From NCBI GenBank assembly GCA_017630455.1, contig JAGBVG010000074.1, positions 1 to 64,000 of the forward strand: a DNA stretch of 64,000 nucleotides, given 5' to 3'. Below are positions 24,938 to 34,180 of the stretch, piece by piece; within the stretch, counting starts at the first letter, position 1; the number at the start of each line of letters is the position of its first letter. Made by a program: the position numbers and the translations under genes. This stretch comes from Alistipes sp. (GTDB lineage Bacteria; Bacteroidota; Bacteroidia; Bacteroidales; Rikenellaceae). A model generated the notes under the pieces. That model saw nothing but the letters and a program-made list of their open reading frames with translations, was not told the DNA's origin and searched no databases.

Positions 24938-25498
24938 ATGAAAGAGATACTAAAATATTATAAGGATTTTCCAAAGGAGGGTATCGTATTTGTGGATATC
25001 ATCCCATTTCTCCAGAATAAGGCTGTGTTCAAGGAGCTAACGGCAAAGGTTGCCGAGGCCTGCACAGCACCCAACATCATCGCTCCCGAGGCACGAGGCT
25101 TTCTCTTCGCAGCACCACTTCTCACCGAGGCAGAGCATATCGAGAATATCATCCCTGTGCGTAAGAGTGGCAAACTCCCATTCGCTGAGGGCGACATCCA
25201 CGAGGTGCTTATCCAGAAGGAGTATGGCTTCGACAAGCTCTACTACCGCCTGAGCGACATCGCTGCGGGCAAGGCAAGTGGCAACACCTTCGAGGTGACC
25301 ATCCTCGACGACGTGTTGGCTACGGGAGGCACTGCCGAGGGTCTTGCACAGTCGTTGGAGGCACAGAAGATCTTGGTCGACGGCAAGGAGTATAGCGTTA
25401 AGGTTAAGGAGTTTGTCTTCATCGTGGAGATTGCCGAGCTTGGTGGCAAGGCGCGTCTCGAGAAGATAGCTCCAGTACGCTCTATCACAGTGATCTAA
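24938..25498 (+). CDS. apt: Adenine phosphoribosyltransferase
   Basis: 186 residues; the ATG at 24938 is preferred over a TTG two codons upstream. The PRPP-binding signature VTILDDVLATGGTAEGL and the APEARGFLFAAPL stretch are typical of APRT. It salvages adenine to AMP in the cytosol. It lies 6 nt after the sialidase and 18 nt before recG, inside the same operon although functions differ. Confidence 0.92.
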   Translation: MKEILKYYKDFPKEGIVFVDIIPFLQNKAVFKELTAKVAEACTAPNIIAPEARGFLFAAPLLTEAEHIENIIPVRKSGKLPFAEGDIHEVLIQKEYGFDKLYYRLSDIAAGKASGNTFEVTILDDVLATGGTAEGLAQSLEAQKILVDGKEYSVKVKEFVFIVEIAELGGKARLEKIAPVRSITVI

Positions 25499-25516
25499 CC
25501 ATATCTCGGAGAGCCA

Positions 25517-27640
25517 ATGGCGGAGCTTCTTAAGCGGGAGGTGAAATACCTGACGGGGGTCGGTGAGGCGCGTGCGCGTCTACTAGAACGCGAGGTGGGG
25601 GTGCGAACTATCGAAGACCTCCTGCTTCGCTTTCCATACCGTTATATCGACCGCTCGAGGGTGTTCCGCATCTGTGATCTCGACGAGACAATGGAGTCTA
25701 CCTACGTTCAGCTGCGCTGCCGCGTAGTGGGCAAGTCGTATATCGGCGAGGGGGCTAAAAAACGCTTCGTTGTGGAGGTTAGCGACGCCACAGGACAGGC
25801 CGAGCTGCTGTGGTTCCACGGCGTGAAGTGGATTGAGAAGCGCGTGGAGATGCAGAGGGAGTACCTCATCTTCGGTCGCCCCTCGATATTCAAGGGTCGC
25901 GTGAGCCTTGTGCATCCCGAGATAGAGCCAGTGGAGGTGGCGCTGTCACGCAAGGTGGAGAGCAGCTTTCAGGGTATCTACTCCTCGACGGAGAAGCTGT
26001 CGCAGATGATATCTGTGAAGATGATGCACACGTTGGTCTACAACGCTTGGCAACTTATCGCCACAGATGCCTCATCGTTTCAAGACCCTCTGCCCGAGGA
26101 GATGCGTCGCAGATTGGGACTTATACCTCTCAAGGAGGCACTCTATAACATCCACTTTCCGCAATCTGCCGAGCGCCTCAAGCAGGCGCAGTATCGCCTG
26201 AAGTTCGACGAACTGTTAGGCGTTCAGCTCACCATCCAGGCACGCCGCACATCGCGTCACCAACGTGGCGGAGGCTTCATATTCCCGCGTGTGGGCGCGG
26301 CGTTCAACACCTTCTATCACGAGAAGCTGCCCTTTGCTCTTACCAAGGCGCAGCAACGTGTAATAAAGGAGATTCGCGCCGATATGATATCGGGCAAACA
26401 GATGAACCGCCTGCTGCAGGGCGATGTGGGTAGTGGCAAGACTATGGTGGCCTTTATGTCGATGCTGCTGGCTGTGGACAATGGCTTCCAGGCCTGCATT
26501 ATGGCACCTACGGAGATCCTCGCCCGCCAGCACTACGCCTCGATGTCGCGCTTTGCCGAGGGGCTAAATATCAGGATTGCCATACTTACTGGATCGTCGA
26601 AAGTGAGGGAGCGTCGCGCAGCCCTCGAGGGTATAGCCTCGGGCGAGGTAGATATCCTTGTCGGCACTCACGCACTCCTCGAGGATAGGGTTCAGTTTGC
26701 CAACCTCGGATATGTGGTAATCGACGAGCAGCACCGCTTCGGTGTTGAGCAGCGCGCAAAGCTCTGGACCAAGAACCAGCAGCCACCACACATCCTCGTT
26801 ATGACCGCCACGCCGATACCGCGAACATTGGCAATGACGCTCTATGGTGACCTGGAGGTGTCGGTTATCGACGAGTTGCCACCAGGACGACAACCCATAC
26901 GCACCTACCACTACTTCGACTCGATGCGTCTTAGGATGTTTGGCTTCCTGCGTCAGGAGATAGCCAAAGGCCGCCAGGTATATATCGTCTACCCGCTCAT
27001 CAAGGAGTCGGAGAAGATGGACTACAAGGATCTCTACGACGGTTTCGAGTCTATGTCGCGCGACTTCCCGCTGCCCGAGTATCACATCACTGTATGTCAC
27101 GGTAAGATGAAGCCCGAAGATAAGGATGCCGCAATGGCACAGTTCAAGCGCGGCGAGGCCGATATCCTTATCGCAACCTCAGTTATAGAGGTGGGTGTGG
27201 ATGTTCCGAATGCCACGGTGATGGTCATAGAGTCTGCCGAGCGCTTCGGACTCTCGCAGCTACACCAGCTTCGTGGTCGTGTGGGACGTGGTGGTAATCA
27301 GTCCTACTGCATCCTTATGTCGGGCGAGAAGCTCTCGAAGGAGGGTCGTGCGCGTCTGGATGCTATGTGCGCCACAAACGACGGCTTCCAGCTCTCGGAA
27401 CTCGACCTCAAGCTTCGCGGCGCGGGCGACATCCACGGCACGCAGCAGAGTGGCGACGCCTTCTCGCTCAGTATCGCAAACCTCGCCACAGATACCCAGA
27501 TTATGGAGATCACGCGCGAGGAGGCACTGCGAGTACTCGCCACCGATGCCGAATTGCAACACCCCGAGAATAGACTCCTCAGAGCGTTACGCGACAAGCA
27601 CCGCAAACGCGAGGCTATTGATTTTTCCGATATATCATAA
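25517..27640 (+). CDS. recG: ATP-dependent DNA helicase RecG
   Basis: 707 residues, standard length. The N-terminal wedge/OB domain (to about 250) precedes the helicase core with LLQGDVGSGKTMVA (Walker A), VIDEQHRFGVEQR (DEQH box), TATPIPRTLA and the C-terminal motifs LIATSVIEVGVDVPNA and QLRGRVGRG. It remodels stalled replication forks and Holliday junctions. Last gene of the SDR-sialidase-apt-recG run. Confidence 0.97.
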   Translation: MAELLKREVKYLTGVGEARARLLEREVGVRTIEDLLLRFPYRYIDRSRVFRICDLDETMESTYVQLRCRVVGKSYIGEGAKKRFVVEVSDATGQAELLWFHGVKWIEKRVEMQREYLIFGRPSIFKGRVSLVHPEIEPVEVALSRKVESSFQGIYSSTEKLSQMISVKMMHTLVYNAWQLIATDASSFQDPLPEEMRRRLGLIPLKEALYNIHFPQSAERLKQAQYRLKFDELLGVQLTIQARRTSRHQRGGGFIFPRVGAAFNTFYHEKLPFALTKAQQRVIKEIRADMISGKQMNRLLQGDVGSGKTMVAFMSMLLAVDNGFQACIMAPTEILARQHYASMSRFAEGLNIRIAILTGSSKVRERRAALEGIASGEVDILVGTHALLEDRVQFANLGYVVIDEQHRFGVEQRAKLWTKNQQPPHILVMTATPIPRTLAMTLYGDLEVSVIDELPPGRQPIRTYHYFDSMRLRMFGFLRQEIAKGRQVYIVYPLIKESEKMDYKDLYDGFESMSRDFPLPEYHITVCHGKMKPEDKDAAMAQFKRGEADILIATSVIEVGVDVPNATVMVIESAERFGLSQLHQLRGRVGRGGNQSYCILMSGEKLSKEGRARLDAMCATNDGFQLSELDLKLRGAGDIHGTQQSGDAFSLSIANLATDTQIMEITREEALRVLATDAELQHPENRLLRALRDKHRKREAIDFSDIS

Positions 27641-27705
27641 GTTTTATAATAAATAATCTATAATAAACGTTATTGTTTCACCATTAACATACAACCCCAT
27701 AAAGA

Positions 27706-28941
27706 ATGGCACTTATAAGATGTAAGGGGTGTGGAAACCCCGTATCAAGCAAATCGAAGGTCTGCCCTGTGTGTGGCGAGAGCGTCGCCGTGGAGAGCGT
27801 CGCGACAATAGCCGACAAGGCTGCGGAGAGTGGTTCAAAGACATTGAACGATATTATCGCCGAGCGCAACCAGCAGCGCACAATAAACGAGATTCACGTT
27901 GCGGAGAAGCCTGCACCACAAGCTTCGATTACGGAGCTTGACAGCCGCGAGGCAGCACCTGTGACACCACGCAACGACTACTACGAGCCAACAACGGAGA
28001 GCCACTCGCACTACGACCATACCAAGATGGATGACCTCGCCGCAGAGCTTGAGCGCAACAACCGCTCGCTGAAGGGATACAAAATGATAGCCCTCGTGCT
28101 TCTTGTATTGTTGCTCCCTGCGGCATACTTCGGCATCAGCTACGGCCTGAAGTATCGCACCATCGAGGGTGATTATGCCATCGTGGAGTCGGCGCGACAG
28201 CTCTTCGAGGAGCAGAATAGTATGCTCCAGCGCGATGCCGAGAGCCTTGTGCAGGAGCTTGAGAACCTCAAGGATCAGAACGACACAATGATGGTTAAGT
28301 ACCAGGAGGCTGTTGTGATGCTCGAGCAGCTGCAGAAGGAGAAGACCTACAACTACAACCAGCTTGCGAAGTATAAGCGCGAGGTGGAGACTCTGCGCGG
28401 TGTGATGAAGGGCTACCTCCGACAGATCGACTCGCTCAATACCATCAACACCAACCTCCAGGCTCAGAACGTAGCATATAAGAAGGAGATCACCTCTGCA
28501 CAGCTTCGTGCCGACGTGGCAGAGGAGAAGGCCGACGAGCTGCATAGCAAGGTGCGTATCGGCGCTGTAATCCGCTCGAGCGGCATACGTATGGTTGCCC
28601 TCAGCGATAAGTCGAAGGAGGTGCGCCGCATTCGTCAGGCTCGCCGCCTCAGGGTAGACTTCGAGCTTACGGCAAACGAGCTTGCTGAGCCAGGCGAGAA
28701 GAGCATCTACATCTGCATCACGCCCCCTGATGGCTATGTGCTCTCGTCGAACGAGGTTATACCGTTCAATTTCGAGGGCTCGGAGATGATGGCCTCGGCA
28801 ATGCGTAAGGTCGACTACGAGAATCAGTCGGTGCCTGTAAGCATCTTCTACGACGGCAGCTCGTTTGAGAGTGGCACCTACAAGGTCGATATCTATGTAG
28901 ATGGTCGCCACAGCGGCTCGCAGGAGACCTACTTTGAGTAG
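27706..28941 (+). CDS. Zinc-ribbon, single-pass membrane protein with coiled coil
   Basis: 411 residues. A zinc ribbon opens the protein (CKGCGNPVSSKSKVCPVCG, about 6-24), a linker follows, then one transmembrane helix at about 126-148 (MIALVLLVLLLPAAYFGISYGL), a long coiled coil (about 165-285) and a C-terminal beta-rich domain. The topology suggests cytosolic zinc ribbon and periplasmic coiled coil. No enzymatic motif is seen and the function is not established; it recalls conserved Bacteroidales envelope proteins of unknown role. Confidence 0.75.
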   Translation: MALIRCKGCGNPVSSKSKVCPVCGESVAVESVATIADKAAESGSKTLNDIIAERNQQRTINEIHVAEKPAPQASITELDSREAAPVTPRNDYYEPTTESHSHYDHTKMDDLAAELERNNRSLKGYKMIALVLLVLLLPAAYFGISYGLKYRTIEGDYAIVESARQLFEEQNSMLQRDAESLVQELENLKDQNDTMMVKYQEAVVMLEQLQKEKTYNYNQLAKYKREVETLRGVMKGYLRQIDSLNTINTNLQAQNVAYKKEITSAQLRADVAEEKADELHSKVRIGAVIRSSGIRMVALSDKSKEVRRIRQARRLRVDFELTANELAEPGEKSIYICITPPDGYVLSSNEVIPFNFEGSEMMASAMRKVDYENQSVPVSIFYDGSSFESGTYKVDIYVDGRHSGSQETYFE

Positions 28942-28947
28942 TTGCAC

Positions 28948-28987
28948 AAAAGGACGTGTCCGATAAATTTTTCGAACACGTCCTTTT
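28948..28987 (+). terminator. Rho-independent terminator
   Basis: A perfect 12-bp stem AAAAGGACGTGT / ACACGTCCTTTT (28948-28959 and 28976-28987) begins 7 nt after the stop of the zinc-ribbon gene and ends in T residues. Confidence 0.85.
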
Positions 28988-29048
28988 ATTTGCCCCTCTC
29001 CCGATAAATATATTGATAGAAGGGTGCAGATATGACCTCGATAAAGAG

Positions 29049-29177
29049 AAATTTTGATTAGAAGGCGGTAGATACTGTGCCGATAAAGAAATTAGGCTGG
29101 ATGAGACATACTTGACGTATTTCTCATTCAGCCTAATGATTGAGGTGCAGTAGATATCCGCCTTATAATCGAAATTT
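29049..29177. repeat. Long imperfect palindrome between convergent genes
   Basis: Arms of about 55 nt pair across 129 nt. Outer: AAATTT.GATTA.AAGGCGG near 29049-29069 against its complement ending at 29177. Inner: ATTAGGCTG.ATGAGA (29091-29106) against TCTCAT.CAGCCTAAT (29121-29136). It lies between the terminator at 28987 and the stop of fabG and could be a bidirectional terminator or a small MITE-like element. Confidence 0.6.
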
Positions 29178-29923
29178 TAGCAGTTCATTGCACCACAGCA
29201 GTGAATAACCTGACCACTCACGTATGACGAAAGGTCAGAACCGAGGAATACTGCTACGTTTGCAACATCCTCTGGAGTACCACCGCGACGCATAGGGATC
29301 TGCTGTGCCCACTGATCCTTGATCTCCTGTGAGAGCTGGTTGGTCATCTCGGTGATGATGAAGCCTGGGGCGATGCAGTTAGCGCGGATGCCACGAGGAC
29401 CCATCTCCTTAGCGATAGACTTTGCAAGGCCGATCATACCCGCCTTAGATGCAGAGTAGTTGCACTGGCCAGCGTTGCCGCTAACGCCTACTACAGACGA
29501 CATATTGATGATAGAGCCAGAGCGCTGCTTAGCCATAACAGGTGTTACGGCGTGGATGAAGTTGAACGCAGACTTGAGGTTTACGTTGATAACAGCATCC
29601 CACTGAGCCTCCGACATACGCATCATAAGGCCATCCTTGGTGATACCAGCATTGTTGACAAGAACGTCGATACGTCCGAAATCCTCAACAATCTGCTTGA
29701 CAACCTCGTGAGTCTCGTCGAAGTTTGCAGCGTTCGAAGCGTAGGCCTTAGCCTTCACGCCGAGAGCCTCAATCTCCTTTACAGTCTCCTCAACAGCCTC
29801 GTTGATAACCAAATCGGTGAATGCTACATTAGCACCCTCCTCAGCATAGCGCAAAGCGATAGCCTTGCCAATGCCACGACCAGCACCTGTTACGAGTGCC
29901 ACCTTTCCTTCGAGAAGTTTCAT
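29177..29923 (-). CDS. fabG: 3-oxoacyl-[acyl-carrier-protein] reductase
   Basis: 248 residues. TGAGRGIGKA (cofactor loop), NNAG, the catalytic Ser in MSSVVG, and YSASKAG (Tyr/Lys) are all in place. It catalyses the NADPH-dependent reduction step of fatty acid elongation. The neighbouring fabF and fabH on the same strand support the fab assignment over a generic SDR. Start ATG at 29921-29923, 32 nt after fabF. Confidence 0.92.
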   Translation of the reverse strand: MKLLEGKVALVTGAGRGIGKAIALRYAEEGANVAFTDLVINEAVEETVKEIEALGVKAKAYASNAANFDETHEVVKQIVEDFGRIDVLVNNAGITKDGLMMRMSEAQWDAVINVNLKSAFNFIHAVTPVMAKQRSGSIINMSSVVGVSGNAGQCNYSASKAGMIGLAKSIAKEMGPRGIRANCIAPGFIITEMTNQLSQEIKDQWAQQIPMRRGGTPEDVANVAVFLGSDLSSYVSGQVIHCCGAMNC

Positions 29924-29955
29924 AATATCTTCTATTTCGTTAAATCGTTTCTAAA

Positions 29956-31209
29956 CTATTTGTTCTCCCACTTGCGGAGTGCCACGCAGGCGTTGTGACC
30001 ACCGAAGCCCAAAGAGTTTGAGATGGCAACTGTGAGGTCGGCCTTGCGAGCCTTGAGTGGTGTGTAGTCGAGGTCACACTCTGGGTCAGGGTTGGTAAGA
30101 CCAATTGTAGGTGTTACAATACCGTGGTGAAGCGAGAGTGCCGAAGCGATAAGCTCCACAGCACCTGTAGCGCCGAGCATATGACCTGTGATAGACTTTG
30201 TAGAGGTGATCATCGCCTTCTTAGCGTTCTCCTCACCCATAGCGAGCTTGATAGCCTTGGTCTCGGCAGCATCGTTGAGCGGAGTACCTGTACCGTGAGC
30301 GTTGATGTAGAGGAGGTCCTTCTCGATGTCGAACTGAGCCTCATCCAAAGCCTGCTTGATAGCACGTGAAGCAGGGATACCATCAGGACGTGGAGCTGTG
30401 AAGTGGTGAGCATCGCAGTTGTTGCCATAACCCACAACCTCGGCATAGATCTTTGCACCACGCTTAAGGGCGTTATCCAACGACTCGAAAATCATCATAC
30501 CAGCACCCTCGGCGATAACGAAGCCGTGACGGTCAGCCGAGAATGGAAGTGATGCCTGAAGAGGATCTTCCGAGCGAGAGAGAGCCTTGCTGTTTGCGAA
30601 ACCACCGATAGCAAGTGGGTGTACCGAAGCCTCAGCACCACCGCAGATGATAGCATCAGCATAGCCGTGCTTGATAGCGCGGAACGCCTCACCCGCAGCG
30701 TGAGTACCAGTAGCGCACGCAGTAACCACAGGAAGACATACACCCTGTGCGTTGTGCGAGATAGCTACGTTACCCGATGCGATATTCGAGATCATCATAG
30801 GCACGAAGAATGGTGAGATACGACCTACACCCTCCTCGAGCATCACCTTTGTCTGGTTTACGAATGTATCCATACCGCCGATACCCGAGCCGATGTAAAC
30901 ACCAAGACGCTCAGGATCGATATTCTCGCCGCTTACCAAGCCCGCATCCTTCATAGCGTCAGATGCAGCTGCCATAGCATATACACAGAACTTATCGCTA
31001 CGACGTGCAAGACCTGCGTTAAGCTCATACTCCGACTGGTCGAAGTTCTTAATCTGTCCAGCAACCTTTACTGGAAGGTTATACTCATCGTAACCCTTGA
31101 TAAAGTCGATGCCGCAGTTGCCCTCCACGAGGTTCTTCCAGGTCTCATCTATATGGTTGCCCACTGGGGTAATAGCACCGATACCTGTGATAACTACTCT
31201 CTGTTCCAT
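29956..31209 (-). CDS. fabF: 3-oxoacyl-[acyl-carrier-protein] synthase II
   Basis: 417 residues from the ATG at 31207-31209 (MEQRVVITGIGAITPVG); a start ten codons earlier is possible but atypical. The catalytic Cys lies in VTACATGTHAAGEA, with His residues in NAHGTGTPLND and KSITGHMLGATG, the Cys-His-His triad of condensing enzymes. It performs the elongating condensation with malonyl-ACP. Middle gene of the fabH-fabF-fabG set. Confidence 0.95.
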   Translation of the reverse strand: MEQRVVITGIGAITPVGNHIDETWKNLVEGNCGIDFIKGYDEYNLPVKVAGQIKNFDQSEYELNAGLARRSDKFCVYAMAAASDAMKDAGLVSGENIDPERLGVYIGSGIGGMDTFVNQTKVMLEEGVGRISPFFVPMMISNIASGNVAISHNAQGVCLPVVTACATGTHAAGEAFRAIKHGYADAIICGGAEASVHPLAIGGFANSKALSRSEDPLQASLPFSADRHGFVIAEGAGMMIFESLDNALKRGAKIYAEVVGYGNNCDAHHFTAPRPDGIPASRAIKQALDEAQFDIEKDLLYINAHGTGTPLNDAAETKAIKLAMGEENAKKAMITSTKSITGHMLGATGAVELIASALSLHHGIVTPTIGLTNPDPECDLDYTPLKARKADLTVAISNSLGFGGHNACVALRKWENK

Positions 31210-31297
31210 TTTTATACTTTTAAATTTTTCGGAGCGCACCTACATATTTTTTCAGGGCCGCATCCTAAATTACTCTAATTATTCTATTTTCTATTTT

Positions 31298-32251
31298 CTA
31301 TTTTGCCCACTCGATGATGCACGCACCAGTTGTGAAGCCTGCACCAAAGGCACTGAATACCAACTTATCGCCACTCTGGAGCTTACCGCCGCGGTTCAAC
31401 TCATCGAGAAGTGCTGGCAGCGCAGCAGAGGAGATGTTACCATATCGCTCAACGTTGTGTGGCACGCGCTCCTCCTCGACGCCGAGGAAGTTGCGGATAG
31501 AGTCGATGATACGACGATTAGCCTGGTGCAAAACATAATACTTGATATCGTTTGGCTCCAAACCAGTCTCGTTGAGGAGCTTACGGATATCGCGACACGA
31601 GCTTGTCACGGCGTGCTTGAACACCTCGCGGCCACGCATAACAAGCGGCTCGAAGTTCTCCTCCTTCGAGATGTAAGGCGTAGGCTCCAAAGCTCGCTGA
31701 TAGTAGAGAACCTCTGGCAGGCACGACGTAGTAAGTCGTATAGCCTTCATCTCCTCACCCTCGGTAACAACCGCCGCACCAGCACCATCACCAAAGAGTA
31801 CACAGGTGCTACGATTCTGCCAGCTCACCATACGCGATGGCTCCTCGGCACAAACGATAAGGATGTTCTTAGCCTTTTTGCACGCGATTTTATCCTGCGC
31901 CATATCGAGAGCGAAGATGAAACCTGCACACGCTGCGTTGATATCCAACGTAGGACACGTTGCGCCAATCTTACCCTGGATGATACAGCTGAGCGCAGGT
32001 GTTACATACTCATTTACTACATTCGAGCAAATAATAAAGTCGATATCCTTTGCTGTGAGTCCGGCATCCTCAAGAGCCTTGTTTGCAGCTATGGTAGCGA
32101 GGTCTTCGAGCTTCTCCGATGATATCACACATCGCTCTTTAATACCTGTTCGTTCGGTAATCCACTCATCGGTAGTCTCAAGAAACTGCTCAAGCATATT
32201 GTTGGTTACTGAGCAAGAGGGATGTGCCGAACCTGTTCCAATAATTTTCAT
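31298..32251 (-). CDS. fabH: 3-oxoacyl-[acyl-carrier-protein] synthase III
   Basis: 317 residues. The active-site Cys is in DINAACAGFIFAL, the His in YVLHQANRRIID and the Asn in VERYGNISSAALP, the KAS III triad. It starts fatty acid synthesis from acyl-CoA and malonyl-ACP. It is first in the fab set; fabF starts 88 nt downstream. A TAGGTTTG box on the minus strand (32304-32311) lies 53 nt upstream of the start and is a likely -7 element. Confidence 0.95.
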   Translation of the reverse strand: MKIIGTGSAHPSCSVTNNMLEQFLETTDEWITERTGIKERCVISSEKLEDLATIAANKALEDAGLTAKDIDFIICSNVVNEYVTPALSCIIQGKIGATCPTLDINAACAGFIFALDMAQDKIACKKAKNILIVCAEEPSRMVSWQNRSTCVLFGDGAGAAVVTEGEEMKAIRLTTSCLPEVLYYQRALEPTPYISKEENFEPLVMRGREVFKHAVTSSCRDIRKLLNETGLEPNDIKYYVLHQANRRIIDSIRNFLGVEEERVPHNVERYGNISSAALPALLDELNRGGKLQSGDKLVFSAFGAGFTTGACIIEWAK

Positions 32252-32443
32252 TAAGAAATATTGTATTAGTTTAACATTGCAGTCTGCCGCGCAGGGAGGG
32301 TCGCAAACCTACAATCCTTACGGCAAACTTTTGAGAAACAACCAAACTTATTCGCTGGATCTCGATTCGATCTCACACAAGGAAATAGAATCCAATTCTC
32401 AAAACACTGCAAAGATAGCCACTTGTATTCATACGCGCATACG

Positions 32444-32529
32444 ATATGTGGTGAAAAATTAAATATAGTGGTAAAAATGTTATATATGTGGTGAAAATTT
32501 TGCAAAAAACAGCATTTTATGTACTTTTG
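32444..32529 (+). promoter_or_regulatory. Promoter with three direct repeats upstream of the LytTR gene
   Basis: TTG at 32500-32502 and TACTTTTG at 32522-32529 are 19 nt apart and form a consensus promoter. Immediately upstream three related 17-nt copies follow one another: ATATGTGGTGAAAAATT (32444), ATATAGTGGTAAAAATG (32463) and ATATGTGGTGAAAATTT (32484), spaced 19 and 21 nt, about two helix turns. Such spacing is typical of LytTR-domain binding sites, so autoregulation is likely. Confidence 0.6.
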
Positions 32530-32549
32530 TAGGCAAAACCGACAATATT

Positions 32550-33518
32550 ATGTCTGCAACGAAGAATAGTTATATGGCAATAAAGGAGAGAGAGATTCCA
32601 AAATTTTTGGTCTCGCGAAGGTACATCTCTGTGGTCATCGCGTTCATTGTTCTCTTCTCGGGACTCTTCCTATTCATCTACCAACCATTCTCCTTGGCAG
32701 TCTGGTTCAGCTCCTCGGACTCGCTCAGCTTCAGTCTGTCGCTACTCTTCTACATCCTATCTATCATCATACTTGTCATCAGCCGTATGGTAATGTACTA
32801 TATGCAGGATAGAGTGGAGCTTACAACCATAACATATCTGTGGTGGATTATGGGCGAGAACCTCGCAATATCGCTGCTCTACACCCTCTTTACCATACAG
32901 TTTTTCCCGGTGGAGGGCATCTCGACACCCACAATTGCCACGCGAGCGCTTATGTGCGTGACGCTCATTCTCGCCATTCCCAACGCTCTCGTATCGTTCT
33001 ATGCAGCATATAGGGCAAAGTGCGAGGAGCTGCAAGCAACGCAATATCGCCTGCAGCGTCTTTCGGAGGATTATCGTCTGCTTGAAAATAGCAGGGAGCA
33101 TCAGCTGCGTGCGGCGATCATACAGCAGCCGCAACCGCAGGATAGCACGCCGCGTATGATCAATCTCTACGACAACAACGGCACGCTGCGCCTGACACTC
33201 AACATCGACTCGCTATACTATCTCGAGTCGGAGGATAACTATATAAAGGTGTTCTACAAGCACAACGACAAGATTGTGTCGTATATGCTTCGCTGCCGCA
33301 CACGCAGCATTGAGGAGAGCCTGAAGGGCACGTGTATGGTACGTTGCCACCGCTCGTTTATAGTGAATATCAACAAGATAAGCGTTATGGAGGATGATCA
33401 CCGTATGCACTACCTATCGCTCAGCGACGAGAGCATCAAGCGCATCCCGGTGTCGAAGAGCTACTACGAGACACTTGTAACATCGCTAAATACCATCATC
33501 CCAACACGCAAGGCATAG
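32550..33518 (+). CDS. Membrane-bound LytTR-family transcription regulator
   Basis: 322 residues. Four hydrophobic segments lie in the first 165 residues (VVIAFIVLFSGLFLFIY, LSFSLSLLFYILSIIILVI, ENLAISLLYTLFTIQFF, ALMCVTLILAIPNALVSFY). A coiled-coil linker follows (about 165-195), then a LytTR DNA-binding domain (about 213-315, with LYYLESEDNYIKVFY and VRCHRSFIVNINKI). There is no receiver domain, so the signal is probably sensed in or at the membrane. The direct repeats at its own promoter suggest autoregulation. Confidence 0.88.
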   Translation: MSATKNSYMAIKEREIPKFLVSRRYISVVIAFIVLFSGLFLFIYQPFSLAVWFSSSDSLSFSLSLLFYILSIIILVISRMVMYYMQDRVELTTITYLWWIMGENLAISLLYTLFTIQFFPVEGISTPTIATRALMCVTLILAIPNALVSFYAAYRAKCEELQATQYRLQRLSEDYRLLENSREHQLRAAIIQQPQPQDSTPRMINLYDNNGTLRLTLNIDSLYYLESEDNYIKVFYKHNDKIVSYMLRCRTRSIEESLKGTCMVRCHRSFIVNINKISVMEDDHRMHYLSLSDESIKRIPVSKSYYETLVTSLNTIIPTRKA

Positions 33519-33524
33519 GCCGAA

Positions 33525-33953
33525 CTACAACGCTCGAGGGTGCATAATGGCCACCAGAGTACCATTACTCAGAAGGAGCATATTCTCGGCATCCATCTCA
33601 TAGTGCGTCACCGACTCCAGCACCTCGTAATAGAGATTCTCCTGCTCGAAATTGGGGCATAGACGGCGAGTAGAGCCGAGGTTTGAGATCTTCATATCAC
33701 GCTTCTGCGAGATGCTATACGTGGCGGTGATACGGTTGCAATCGCCAACGCCAGTTGCCGTGCCATTGTCGTGAAAGAGAATGGTATAGCTATCCTCCAC
33801 GGCTGTGATATCCTTGCCCATAAGTTGCACAATCTGCCACTCCGTGCCGACCAACGGCTTCTCGAGTTTCGAGCGTTTGCTGCAATCGCAACAGCCAACA
33901 ACGAGAGTCATAGCGGTAATAACTATTGCAAAGGAGAGGAAAATGCGTTTCAT
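33525..33953 (-). CDS. META/HslJ-domain lipoprotein
   Basis: 142 residues from the ATG at 33951-33953; the longer frame upstream runs into the divergent promoter region and is rejected. The signal peptide has a lipobox (VVGC) at about residue 21. The mature part is a META domain: LVGTEWQIVQLMGK, then FHDNGTATGVGDCNRITATYS with the CN motif. Related proteins such as HslJ are linked to envelope stress or novobiocin resistance; the exact role here is unknown. It converges on the LytTR gene with a 6-nt gap. Confidence 0.8.
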   Translation of the reverse strand: MKRIFLSFAIVITAMTLVVGCCDCSKRSKLEKPLVGTEWQIVQLMGKDITAVEDSYTILFHDNGTATGVGDCNRITATYSISQKRDMKISNLGSTRRLCPNFEQENLYYEVLESVTHYEMDAENMLLLSNGTLVAIMHPRAL

Positions 33954-34110
33954 AATATCTCTTCGGTTTGGTGCGCCGCTGGGGTGCAGGTAAATAATTA
34001 ATGTAGATAGTACGTAATAAATAACGGCAGATACGCTAAATTTCGTATCTTTGGCATCATAAGATGCGCCTACTACAGGCTGGAAATCACAAAATCTATC
34101 AATATAAGTG

Positions 34111-34160
34111 TTGTAATCCAAGACAAATTTGTATCTTTGTGACACAAAGATAATACAAAT
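34111..34160 (+). promoter_or_regulatory. ridA promoter overlapped by a palindrome
   Basis: TTG at 34111-34113 and TATCTTTG at 34132-34139 (18-nt spacing) form the promoter. A dyad runs from 34127 to 34160: ATTTGTAT.CTTTGTG against CACAAAGATAATACAAAT, with a 2-nt bulge, covering the -7 box and the start site. That position suits a repressor operator. Confidence 0.55.
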
Positions 34161-34180
34161 CAACTAAAACAAATAGAAAA

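Noticed and set aside
27835..28947. 370-codon minus-strand frame opposite the zinc-ribbon gene
   Set aside because: A mirror of a well-supported plus-strand gene with strong codon bias; it ends inside the terminator region.
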